Virus record (IMG/VR): IMGVR_UViG_3300045974_000156
Location: 19,892-83,891 of that record
Length of the DNA: 64,000 bases
Strand: one strand, 5' to 3'
DNA from: a virus
Part shown: in pieces, positions 38,501 to 44,271 of the stretch
Position numbering within the stretch: the stretch's first letter is position 1
Layout of the letters: every line of letters starts with the position of its first letter
The notes under the pieces: generated by a model
Seen by the model: only the letters and a program-made list of their open reading frames with translations
Told to the model about the DNA's origin: nothing
Database searches by the model: none
Program-made: the position numbers and the translations under genes

Positions 38501-38525
38501 GGGCATAAACGGACAACTAATATAA
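32571..38525 (+). CDS. 1984-aa repeat-rich fibre-like structural protein
   Basis: After a short N-terminus, a beta-sandwich domain (about residues 40-140, with VAGTWTGTLLFESTLDGSTW) precedes a long array of LPLPTGAATSALQ-type repeats. A second copy of the same sandwich lies near 36080-36410 (VTGTWVGTTQFQGSVDGTNW). The C-terminal 160 residues (38040-38525) form a separate beta-rich domain. LPLPTGA-type repeats are common in phage virion proteins. No hydrolase motif is visible. Overlaps with both neighbouring genes (ATGA at the start, TAATG at the end) indicate a coupled structural operon. A long shaft carrying terminal domains is the inferred shape. Confidence 0.82.
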   Translation: MSIIQDPAGAGAANVVDAESPDFTSKKALVVAISADYSKSNQTVSNSLTGTANISISTAAASTCGIQVAGTWTGTLLFESTLDGSTWVSVLGASVPGNITSTSTTSNGVWLVATSGINALRVRGSTVGSGTAIVTLSASLVAQEVSITSTTGLTDAQLRASPISVTSSLPSGASTAALQNSINTTLTEISGQLPTTLGAKTTANSVAVNVASDQTVVVSASSLPLPTGAAQDSTLTSGSQKTQVTALPSIPAGTNTIGAVNQGTGGVSAWKIDGSGFTQPVSAASLPLPSGAATSALQTSGNSTLSTISGQLPASLGAKTTSASVAVNIASDQTVPVSGTVVATQSTAANLNATVVGAGIGGTPAGGVLSVQGVASMTALKVDGSGVTQPVSATALPLPTGASTAALQTTGNSTLTAISGQIPSTLGAKTTAASLAVNIASDQTVPVSVATFPLPTGAATSANQTGGGQKTQIVDASGNVQPAGDTVARSSFQKITDGFNGPVAVKAASTAPAATDPSLVVSISPNTPTLPVSASALPLPTGAATAVLQSTISGQLPGTLGSKITSASLAVNIASDQTVPVSASALPLPSGAATSAKQPALGVAGTPSADVLTIQGNASGTPIPVSGSVALTAGSSTIGKVDQGVAGASAWKVDGSAVTQPISAASLPLPTGAATSANLTTLGAQTTKINDGTNTVTVKAASTAAVATDTAIVVAISPNNPITTSGTSTVTQSTAANLNATVTQGPAGAAAWKVDGSAVTQPISGTITANQGSASVTAWKVDGSAVTQPVSGTITASQATAGNLNATVAQGAAGATAWKVDGSAVTQPVSASALPLPAGAATSALQTTGNTSLSAIAGQLPSSLGAKTTANSMAVNIASDQTVPVSALILPLPSGASTAAKQPALGVAGTPSTDVLTIQGITSMTALKVDGSGITQPVSGTFWQTTQPVSAASLPLPIGAATSANLTTIGSQTTKINDGTNTAAVKAASTAPVAADPSLVVAISPNTATLPVSAASLPLPTGAATSALQTTGNSSLSAISGQLPASLGAKTTAASMAVNIASDQNVPVTGTITAAQATAGNLNATVVQGAAGASAWKVDGSAVTQPVSAAALPLPTGAATSANQTTLGSQTSKINDGTYTATIKTAGTAAVTGDTALVVALSPNSSTPNTLDLNNTGTLGSLNATIVFNCSGMSTATFSVTGTWVGTTQFQGSVDGTNWFAADAWNMSTGLFITSITANGNFLVGIAGLKQFRLIMSSYTSGTASIAYNISVRESGQQTGNLIVDANNNGPVTVKQANTAPVATDMALVVAISPNSPTLATSVSSLPLPTGASTAALQTTGNATLTTISGQLPATLGAKTVANSTSVNIASDQTVPVSAAALPLPSGAATSALQTSGNSTLTTISGQLPTTLGTKTTANSVAVNIASDQIVPVSGTITAAQSTAANLAATVTQGPAGASAWKVDGSAVTQPISATALPLPTGAATSANLTTVGSQTTKINDGTNTATVKAASTSPVITDTSLVVAISPNTATLPISAASLPLPSGAATAANLTTIGSQTSKINDGTNTAAVKAASTAAVAADPALVVAISPNNTLNINASALPLPSGASTAALQTSGNSTLTTISSQLPTTLGTKTTANSIAINIASDQTVPVSAIALPLPTGAATSANLTTLGAQTTKINDGTNTAAVKAASTAALATDSALVVAISPNSPFTLPSGASTSANQTTLGSQTTKLNDGTNTVTVKAASTAALATDTALVVAMSPNSPFALPSGASTSSNQITLGAQTTTINDGTNTAAVTAASTAPTATDAALVVAISPNSHINGILKPLYGASGQAMTITLASLTSTSARASTAVDNTTNLFEDVLFFVKTTSAAAATSATGYVNIYGYGSVDGGTTYPEGITGADAAVTLSNPPNLVLLAQITLNANSKTATAGPFSFCRQYGIDRLPARWGLVFVNLSGATLNATAGNHAITWQGINGQLI
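33061..38040 (+). repeat. Three interchangeable protein repeat modules
   Basis: Three module types alternate: LPLPTGAATSALQTTGNS continuing to LGAKTTANSVAVNIASDQTVPVS (about 20 copies of the LPLP-GA core); QTTKINDGTNTATVKAAST continuing to DTALVVAISPN; and QGPAGASAWKVDGSAVTQPV. The modules occur in varied order and number. Codons differ between copies, so most duplications are old, although some copies are close to identical as protein. Confidence 0.85.
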
Positions 38526-39175
38526 TGTCAGCCTTCATAAATGCAGCAAACGCTTATATAAGCGCCACTTATGTCACTACTGCCACCCAACCCTTGACCA
38601 TCATGTGTAGGTTTAATCTACCTAGCATTGTGGTTAGGTACCGAGATATCATATCATTGGATCCAAACATAACTCTGCAAACATTCACTGACGGGATCAC
38701 TCTAAATTTCGGAACCGGTAACTCAGATAATCTAGGACCACTGCTGGCTATCAATACTTGGTATCACGCAGCATATGTATGCGTACCTACATCGACAACA
38801 TCTAGACAGATATATGGGTACCTGAACGGGGACTTGGTGGTAAACGTAACCGACACAGCGTCTACATTTGCAGCAACTACAAGGCTAGTTGTAGGTAATA
38901 ATAGAGTATCTACAAACGCTGGTCTACAGGGGCAAATTAGAGATGTTCGCGTTTGGAACCGAGCCCTTACAGCAACAAATATACTGGAAGAAAAGAATTC
39001 AGTAGTCCCTTTTAATGACGAGGGTCTAATTTCATTTCTTCCCTTGGACACTAGTCTAGTGAGGGATCAAGGTAGTTCTCGGTTTGTATGGACTAATACC
39101 GCAGGAGTAACTTTGCAGCATGGTGGTATGCGAGGCTCTTATCCTTCCCGCAATCCCCGTACATTAAGATTTTAG
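38525..39175 (+). CDS. LamG/concanavalin-A-like structural protein
   Basis: The protein is 216 aa from ATG 38525, which overlaps the previous TAA (TAATG); an upstream in-frame start at 38495 would lie inside the preceding gene. A LamG-like fold is suggested by SAFINAANAYISATYVTTA, NTWYHAAYVC, GYLNGDLVV and the hallmark LQGQIRDVRVWNRALT. Such domains bind sugars or proteins in phage fibres. It follows the long repeat protein in a coupled operon and may be its tip or receptor-binding partner. The ligand is unknown. Confidence 0.75.
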   Translation: MSAFINAANAYISATYVTTATQPLTIMCRFNLPSIVVRYRDIISLDPNITLQTFTDGITLNFGTGNSDNLGPLLAINTWYHAAYVCVPTSTTSRQIYGYLNGDLVVNVTDTASTFAATTRLVVGNNRVSTNAGLQGQIRDVRVWNRALTATNILEEKNSVVPFNDEGLISFLPLDTSLVRDQGSSRFVWTNTAGVTLQHGGMRGSYPSRNPRTLRF

Positions 39176-39184
39176 GAGACCAAG

Positions 39185-40237
39185 ATGGCAAACCAAATCG
39201 TAACACTCAGGACCAGCACCAGTAGCGACGGTAGCTTTACTGTATCTGGCGTATTTTGGCTACCAGCCCCCACTGGCAACGTAGTTCCACAACCCACGTT
39301 CACCAGCCATGTTCCTTTTATAGATTCCGATACGCTATTGGCACTACAACTAGGCACCTTCGTGGAGGTCCCTTTCACTTCAGGACAATATCCACAGGGA
39401 ACAAGCGCCACTGATATACAGTCAGATCTTGTCAGCAGGTATGACGCCGCCCAGACACAACTAATGAATGCGTCCGTAGGTAGTTCTGCTGCAAGTGTAT
39501 TCGATAAGACTAGTTGGAAATCATGGACCCCGGCTTGCCCATCAGTTCCAGTAAAAGGCTCACCGGTCAGCGTAGGAGCACCCTCTCAGGCAGACGGTAG
39601 CCCTTATTTTAGCCCCTGCATGTTCCCATCAGGAGTATTTTTGTATGTAACAGGTGCCGATGATACCGGGGCACCCTTTTCTGATATAAGTGATGTAGCC
39701 GGGGATGAGATATCTACATTTTCATTTAATGACTGGATCCTGATAGCTGGCGGCGGTATTATTTTCCAAGGTGCCCAGGTTGGTGATTATTTGACCTTCC
39801 AAGTGTATTGCCCAGCGACACCGGTTACACCTAACTTAACTAATACAGGAAACTGTAATGTAGTGAGTGGCGTAATAGTCCCGGCTGCCGGGAATGGTTC
39901 TTATAACGTAGACCTAACCCTAGCCAATCCAATTCTGACACCCTCTAAGAACGGCTACTGGGAGTGGGATTTCCCCAATACAGGCAGAGGTAATGTCGCG
40001 GCTGGTGTTCCTGGTGAAGCAGGGGCTCAATTAGTAGCCGCCGATGTACCCTTGGCTCAGTTCGCAAACAGGTATCAGCTATTAGGCTCAGGAATAGTTG
40101 ATTTTACAATCCCGGCAATTCAGCCCAAGATTTGCTTACCACACTGGAAAATAAAGACGACGCTGCATAATTCAGGACATACTGGGCTCAAGGCAGTATG
40201 GCATATGACTACCGCAAGAGTACAGACTATACACTAA
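39185..40237 (+). CDS. Hypothetical virion structural protein, 350 aa
   Basis: Starts at ATG 39185 behind AGGAGACC. The protein is beta-rich, with an N-terminal part (IVTLRTSTSSDGSFTVSGVFWL), a middle domain (residues about 115-260) and a C-terminal part ending HWKIKTTLHNSGHTGLKAVWH. No enzyme motif or membrane helix is seen. It lies between the LamG-like gene and the membrane protein, so it is grouped with the fibre genes by context. Confidence 0.65.
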   Translation: MANQIVTLRTSTSSDGSFTVSGVFWLPAPTGNVVPQPTFTSHVPFIDSDTLLALQLGTFVEVPFTSGQYPQGTSATDIQSDLVSRYDAAQTQLMNASVGSSAASVFDKTSWKSWTPACPSVPVKGSPVSVGAPSQADGSPYFSPCMFPSGVFLYVTGADDTGAPFSDISDVAGDEISTFSFNDWILIAGGGIIFQGAQVGDYLTFQVYCPATPVTPNLTNTGNCNVVSGVIVPAAGNGSYNVDLTLANPILTPSKNGYWEWDFPNTGRGNVAAGVPGEAGAQLVAADVPLAQFANRYQLLGSGIVDFTIPAIQPKICLPHWKIKTTLHNSGHTGLKAVWHMTTARVQTIH

Positions 40238-40246
40238 GAGGTGTTT

Positions 40247-40552
40247 ATGGACTGGTTATGGCCAATCAAAACAGGTAAGACGTTCTTCGATTACTGGTCC
40301 CTTATTCATTTTTTCTTCTGGGCGGTGGTGGGATCTACGTTCGCCCACACAGCAATGGGGCGCACTAAGGTCTTCGGCATATGTATGGCACTAGCCTACT
40401 TGTGGGAATTTATGGAGCGTTATCTGGAAGTTAAGTACCCTAATGTGTTTCTGACTCCAGAGAGTTGGGTAAACTCTTATGTCAGTGATCCTCTGATGTG
40501 TGTAATTGGACTCCTGGTAGCTTGGTACGGGTTTGATAACTGGAGACCGTAG
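40247..40552 (+). CDS. Small membrane protein (VanZ/DUF2585-like pattern)
   Basis: The start is taken at ATG 40247, five bases after AGAGG; a GTG at 40241 would overlap that site. The 101-aa protein has about three hydrophobic helices: SLIHFFFWAVVGSTFAH, KVFGICMALAYLWEFM and DPLMCVIGLLVAWYGF. The arrangement of a His in the first helix, WEFMER in the second and an SWVNSYVSDPL loop resembles VanZ/DUF2585-like phage and bacterial proteins. It directly precedes the receiver gene. A holin or membrane-anchor role is possible; neither is shown. Confidence 0.65.
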   Translation: MDWLWPIKTGKTFFDYWSLIHFFFWAVVGSTFAHTAMGRTKVFGICMALAYLWEFMERYLEVKYPNVFLTPESWVNSYVSDPLMCVIGLLVAWYGFDNWRP

Positions 40553-40553
40553 T

Positions 40554-40907
40554 ATGACCCACCGCATATTAGTGGTAGACGACGATCTAGTTAATAGGAA
40601 GATACTAAAACATCTCGTTGAGCGTAGAGGTCACAGGGTAGACCTAGCCATCGACGGTCTTAGAGCCTTGACTATGGCTAACGTGGAAAACTACTCACTA
40701 ATACTTTTAGATATCAGTATGCCTGACATGGATGGTATAGAGGTCGCAACTATTCTACGAGAGACAGGGCTAAAAATCCCGATCATTGCTGTCACAGCCA
40801 CCTCTAATCTAAAATCCCAATGTTTAGAGGTGGGCATGAACGGGTTTATAGATAAACCTATAAATACTGTTGAATTAGATGAGATTTTAAATAAATGGTG
40901 TTCTTAA
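40554..40907 (+). CDS. Stand-alone CheY-like response-regulator receiver domain
   Basis: The protein is 117 aa from ATG 40554, eight bases after GGAG and one base after the previous stop. All receiver-domain signature residues are present: acidic pocket D9-D10 (ILVVDDD), phospho-acceptor D53 (LILLDISMPDMDG), T81 (IIAVTATS) and K101 (GFIDKP). The pattern is closest to receiver domains of hybrid histidine kinases (DDDxVNR, MDGIEV, GMNGFIDKPI). There is no output domain. Such a gene inside a virion operon is unusual. It may intercept host phosphorelay signalling or act on a protein partner. The family assignment is firm; the role is unknown. Confidence 0.9.
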   Translation: MTHRILVVDDDLVNRKILKHLVERRGHRVDLAIDGLRALTMANVENYSLILLDISMPDMDGIEVATILRETGLKIPIIAVTATSNLKSQCLEVGMNGFIDKPINTVELDEILNKWCS

Positions 40908-40933
40908 AGTTACCGTAGAAAGTGGGTCCATAA

Positions 40934-41428
40934 ATGACAACCAAGATAGGATTCTCCACCCCTAACTGGTTTAACCCAGTATCTTGGGTGATCAGAAAGA
41001 TAACGAAATCCAAGTGCAGCCACGCCTGGTTCCTGTATCACGATCAGGATTGGGACGCCGATATGGTCATGGAGGCTCACGAGTTAGGTTTTCGCCTTAT
41101 ACCCTATGAGCATTTCAAGATGAACAACATAGTGGTAGGTGTATTTACACCGCAGCACTCGATAGATGAAGGCATGAAGAGAGTTGCCCTAGAGTATCTT
41201 GGTACTCACTATAATTATCTAGGGTTATTTGGCATGACTGTGGTAAAGTTAGGTCAGTGGCTGAAGCGAAAATGGAATAACCCTTATAGGACATCCGGTA
41301 GCGTTTTTTGTTCCGAGGCTGTATGCTTGGCTATGCAGTGGTCTAAGGGTTATGAATATTTCGCAGAAGACTCAGAGTCCATGGATCCTGAAACATTGAT
41401 GGAGCTAATGGAGAAAGGTGCCGTCTAG
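40934..41428 (+). CDS. Permuted NlpC/P60-type (YiiX/C92-like) cysteine amidase
   Basis: The 164-aa protein shows the circularly permuted papain-like order. Histidine H30 comes first in KCSHAWFLYH, then E47 in MVMEAHELG, and the nucleophile C126 in SVFCSEAVCLAMQW near the end. This matches YiiX/YebB-like C92 enzymes, which hydrolyse amide or lipid bonds. No signal peptide is visible. It follows the membrane protein and receiver and may serve in lysis, envelope penetration or lipid modification. Homologues occur in phage structural regions. The substrate cannot be told from sequence. Confidence 0.75.
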   Translation: MTTKIGFSTPNWFNPVSWVIRKITKSKCSHAWFLYHDQDWDADMVMEAHELGFRLIPYEHFKMNNIVVGVFTPQHSIDEGMKRVALEYLGTHYNYLGLFGMTVVKLGQWLKRKWNNPYRTSGSVFCSEAVCLAMQWSKGYEYFAEDSESMDPETLMELMEKGAV

Positions 41429-42085
41429 ATGTCTGATCGTATCCAGACAGGTCAATCCGAAACCGTCGAGTTCTTGGCGGTAGATAATAATGCTGCGTTC
41501 ATAACAGGCGCAACAGATATAGTCATAATGGTTAGGCGCGAGTCAGACCAGTTTATACTGGATTGGTCAGACGATACTTTTAAGCATTCAGGGTGGACTA
41601 GCCCAAACTGGACACTGACCGAAGTAGATAGCGTTAACTGCCCTGGACAGTACAGACTAACCAAAACAGGGCATCTGAATGGATTTAACCCGAGTTCTAT
41701 TACCAATCTGACGCCGAATGATGACTATTATTTTGTAGTTTTTCAAAAACCAGGTGTATCTACCCGAGCCAGTAATCTACCAGCCACAGGCGAACTCAAG
41801 GTTGGTCAATATCTAGATATGTTGACACCGTTAGCTATAGCCAGTGCAATATGGAATGCTCAGGAAAACAGCCATCAGCTAGCGGGAAGCCTAGGGCGAG
41901 CACTTTCTATGGTTAGGAAGTCAAGGACAAATAGAGAAATTGTCTCAGTAGGTAAACATTCCAATTTCGTTCTCTACGACGACGATTCTATTACCCCTAT
42001 ACTGGTATCTGATGTAACTGGTCCCAGCGGGGAGGCTATCAGTATCCCAAGTGGAACACCGTCTAATAGAACCAAAGGAGCCTAA
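41429..42085 (+). CDS. Hypothetical structural protein, 218 aa
   Basis: The ATG directly follows the previous TAG. The N-terminal 120 residues (TGQSETVEFLAVDNNAAF, then GQYRLTKTGHLNG) look like a beta-sandwich of the kind found at the base of phage fibres. The middle is helical (AIASAIWNAQENSHQLAGS). The C-terminus ends IPSGTPSNRTKGA. No enzymatic residues are recognised. It lies in a tight run with the amidase and the next structural gene. Confidence 0.6.
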   Translation: MSDRIQTGQSETVEFLAVDNNAAFITGATDIVIMVRRESDQFILDWSDDTFKHSGWTSPNWTLTEVDSVNCPGQYRLTKTGHLNGFNPSSITNLTPNDDYYFVVFQKPGVSTRASNLPATGELKVGQYLDMLTPLAIASAIWNAQENSHQLAGSLGRALSMVRKSRTNREIVSVGKHSNFVLYDDDSITPILVSDVTGPSGEAISIPSGTPSNRTKGA

Positions 42086-42087
42086 TC

Positions 42088-42714
42088 ATGGTTACCAATG
42101 GTCTAGGGGTCGGTGGGTTAGTAACCGAGGTCCTTGCGTTCCACAGGTATCCTTTTAGGAAGGTTTGTCCGCAGCCACTACAGATACCAATGTCAAACTA
42201 CCCATCGGCAGTACCGATGGGGATGCCCTCTCAGCCAAGCCCCGCCGCGTTTATTGACTCTGGACGTAGCAAAGTCTTTGTATTGCAATCTAGCAGCGTG
42301 AATATACAGCCGATGTCTCAAGCGGGAGCATCACAGCCCCTTGTTTACTTTGCTCAGGCACCAAAGACATTTACACTAGTTCCCGGGACCCTGAATTCTA
42401 TGAAATTCGACGGATCCAAGCCTCTTGGAGTGCCCACCATCGCTCTCCAGGCTGCACAGGCTAATACACCGATGCCTATGGGCTCACCTCCAGAGGTCAG
42501 GACAATGCCCAGCGGCATACCCGCCGATCAAGGTATTACTATGTTGGCTAAGGGTGAAGCCGCCGGGGTATATAAATTGGAATTAACTCCCCCGGCTTCC
42601 CCTACACACCCAGAGCCAGACCCAAGCGAGATACAAAACCAAGATGTTTACGGATTATTGAAGCTGCCTACCGTGATTATACCTGAGGTAGACTGTGGAT
42701 GCGATGATTGTTAA
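42088..42714 (+). CDS. Hypothetical Pro/Met-rich virion protein, 208 aa
   Basis: Starts at ATG 42088, with AGGAG in the end of the preceding gene. It is rich in Pro, Met, Ser and Gln (PMSNYPSAVPMGMPSQPSP). A central beta-like part is SKVFVLQSSSVNIQPM, and the C-terminus is a Cys cluster, VDCGCDDC, that could bind a metal. No family is recognised. It closes the operon; a promoter candidate and a neck gene follow. Confidence 0.6.
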   Translation: MVTNGLGVGGLVTEVLAFHRYPFRKVCPQPLQIPMSNYPSAVPMGMPSQPSPAAFIDSGRSKVFVLQSSSVNIQPMSQAGASQPLVYFAQAPKTFTLVPGTLNSMKFDGSKPLGVPTIALQAAQANTPMPMGSPPEVRTMPSGIPADQGITMLAKGEAAGVYKLELTPPASPTHPEPDPSEIQNQDVYGLLKLPTVIIPEVDCGCDDC

Positions 42715-42715
42715 G

Positions 42716-42743
42716 TGAACAACCCCTTGTTTTATGGTATTAT
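42716..42743 (+). promoter_or_regulatory. Extended -10 promoter before the neck module
   Basis: TGGTATTAT (-10 TATTAT at 42738-42743 with TGG in front) is preceded at 16 bases by TGAACA (42716-42721), a four-of-six -35. It lies 33 bases before the ATG at 42776, with a CCGGAG ribosome-binding site between. It would start the neck/tail operon. Confidence 0.5.
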
Positions 42744-42775
42744 TGCCAGTAGTTTATCTTTGATCCGGAGCCATC

Positions 42776-43534
42776 ATGCAGAATGAAAGAATGACCAAGG
42801 AGGAGATTCAGACTTGGTGTCTTCATAAACTTGGTGCGCCTTTTACCAAAGTTGAGATTGGTCAAGAAAATCTAGATTATTGTGTAGAAGAGGCTTGTCG
42901 TTGGTTTAGTGCCAAAAAAGGTTATAAAGAGACAATAACAGTTGCTGTTGGTGGCGGTGTAGCCCTATATGATCTGCCAGATCAGGTAGATACAGTTCTG
43001 GATTGCACCTTTTCATCAAGCACACTCGATTATTCTTATCTTGTGGACCCAATGAGCCTAATCGGTGGGCAGATCCCTACTGCAATGTTTGGTTACGGTG
43101 GTAGTGGTAATATGGGCGGAATGGGTGGTGGGGATTCTGGTGGGTTCTTATCTTCTTATGCTCAATTTACACAATATCTAGGCATGGCGAAGAGAATCCT
43201 CAATGCAGAATCTGATTGGGTTCAGGTAAATAGGCAACTCCTGGTTCTCCCACCCCCAAGACAGTCAGGTCTTATCGTGATGGAGTACAAGACACACGCC
43301 TTCACAGTAGAGAAGCTTAATGAACGTGATCATGACCTAGTTAAGAGAAAGGTCCTGTGCCTAGTAAAAGAATTCGTAGGGCGTGTACGCTCTAAGTTTG
43401 GAAATTATCCTACAGCACAAGGGCAGGAAGCTGTAGATGGTGGTGCGTTATTACAAGAATCCGAAAAAGAATTCCAGCTACTCGAAGAAGAGATTTTCAA
43501 CTCAGGCTTCCCAATGGGAATTCTCGTCGGCTAA
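42776..43534 (+). CDS. Neck/head-completion protein (T4 gp13-like)
   Basis: The 252-aa protein starts at ATG 42776 behind CCGGAG. The N-terminus (MTKEEIQTWCLHKLGAPFTK, then NLDYCVEEACRWFSAKKG) matches the conserved opening of phage neck proteins found ahead of gp14- and gp15-like genes. A Gly/Met-rich loop lies near residues 105-125 (GGSGNMGGMGGGDSGG). A strand pair LLVLPPPRQSGLIVMEY and a helical C-terminus follow. Gene order (this gene, 44272, 47381, sheath, tube) parallels T4 13-14-15-18-19, which supports the call. Confidence 0.65.
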   Translation: MQNERMTKEEIQTWCLHKLGAPFTKVEIGQENLDYCVEEACRWFSAKKGYKETITVAVGGGVALYDLPDQVDTVLDCTFSSSTLDYSYLVDPMSLIGGQIPTAMFGYGGSGNMGGMGGGDSGGFLSSYAQFTQYLGMAKRILNAESDWVQVNRQLLVLPPPRQSGLIVMEYKTHAFTVEKLNERDHDLVKRKVLCLVKEFVGRVRSKFGNYPTAQGQEAVDGGALLQESEKEFQLLEEEIFNSGFPMGILVG

Positions 43535-43535
43535 A

Positions 43536-43564
43536 TTGACCTCATTGAGAAACCACTGTATATT
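43536..43564 (+). promoter_or_regulatory. Sigma70-like promoter placing the start codon at +1
   Basis: TTGACC (43536-43541), a 17-base spacer and TATATT (43559-43564) are close to consensus. The A of the HNH start codon (43571) is seven bases after the -10, where transcription normally begins. No Shine-Dalgarno sequence is seen in between, so the transcript would be leaderless. Confidence 0.65.
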
Positions 43565-43570
43565 ACTTAT

Positions 43571-44263
43571 ATGCCAAGATCAAAAGAACAACTAAAGGCG
43601 TATCAGAGAGAATATGCCGAGAAAAACAGAGAGAAGATCCGCAAGTACAGCCGAGAGTGGTTAGCTAAGAAGCGTGCTGAGAATCCTGAAAAATATAAAA
43701 AACGCAGTAAGGAGTACAGAGAGGCTAATGCAGAAAAAATCAGGGAGTATGAGAGGCTCAGGTCTATAAAAAGACGGGACTCTGACCCTGAGGGTCATAG
43801 AACTTATATGAGAAAATACAAGGAGGAGAATCGAGAAAAACTAAACGAGCAGAGTAGGCTTTGGGCTGCCGAACAGCGGGCTACCAATCCGGAATTTAAG
43901 TCTAGAGAGTTAGCCAACAGTAGGAAATTTGAGAAAAGGAATTTCATGAAGCGACGAGAGACTAAACTTTTAGAGAAATACGGTATAACTAATGATGATT
44001 ATGACCGTATGCTAGAACTACAGGACGGTAAGTGCGCCATATGTGGGACAACAGAGCCAGGAGCTAAAAAGAAATACTTTTGCGTCGATCATTGCCATAC
44101 CACTAAAAAAGTAAGACAGCTCTTATGTACAACTTGTAATGTTGGATTATCTAGATTCTACGATAACCCAGACTTTCTTCGTGAGGCTGCTTTATATTTA
44201 GAGCGACATAAGACTATCTCAGATTCTGAACAAATTACCCATAAACCTTCGCTGGTAGGGTAG
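43571..44263 (+). CDS. Endonuclease VII-type HNH endonuclease
   Basis: The 230-aa protein has a long Lys/Arg/Glu-rich helical N-terminus (residues 5-130) with repeated motifs such as YREANAEKIREYERL, probably a DNA-binding coiled region. The C-terminal domain (137-213) is the recombination endonuclease VII family: C155-x2-C158 (CAICG), D173-H174-x-H176 (VDHCH) and C186-x2-C189-N190 (CTTCN). All catalytic and zinc residues look intact. It interrupts the neck genes between gp13- and gp14-like members, the usual behaviour of a homing endonuclease. No ribosome-binding site precedes it; it may be translated from a leaderless RNA. Confidence 0.88.
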   Translation: MPRSKEQLKAYQREYAEKNREKIRKYSREWLAKKRAENPEKYKKRSKEYREANAEKIREYERLRSIKRRDSDPEGHRTYMRKYKEENREKLNEQSRLWAAEQRATNPEFKSRELANSRKFEKRNFMKRRETKLLEKYGITNDDYDRMLELQDGKCAICGTTEPGAKKKYFCVDHCHTTKKVRQLLCTTCNVGLSRFYDNPDFLREAALYLERHKTISDSEQITHKPSLVG

Positions 44264-44271
44264 AGGATAAT

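Noticed and set aside
40533-40553. Upstream start for the receiver gene
   Set aside because: It would lie inside the membrane-protein gene and over the GGAG site used by ATG 40554.
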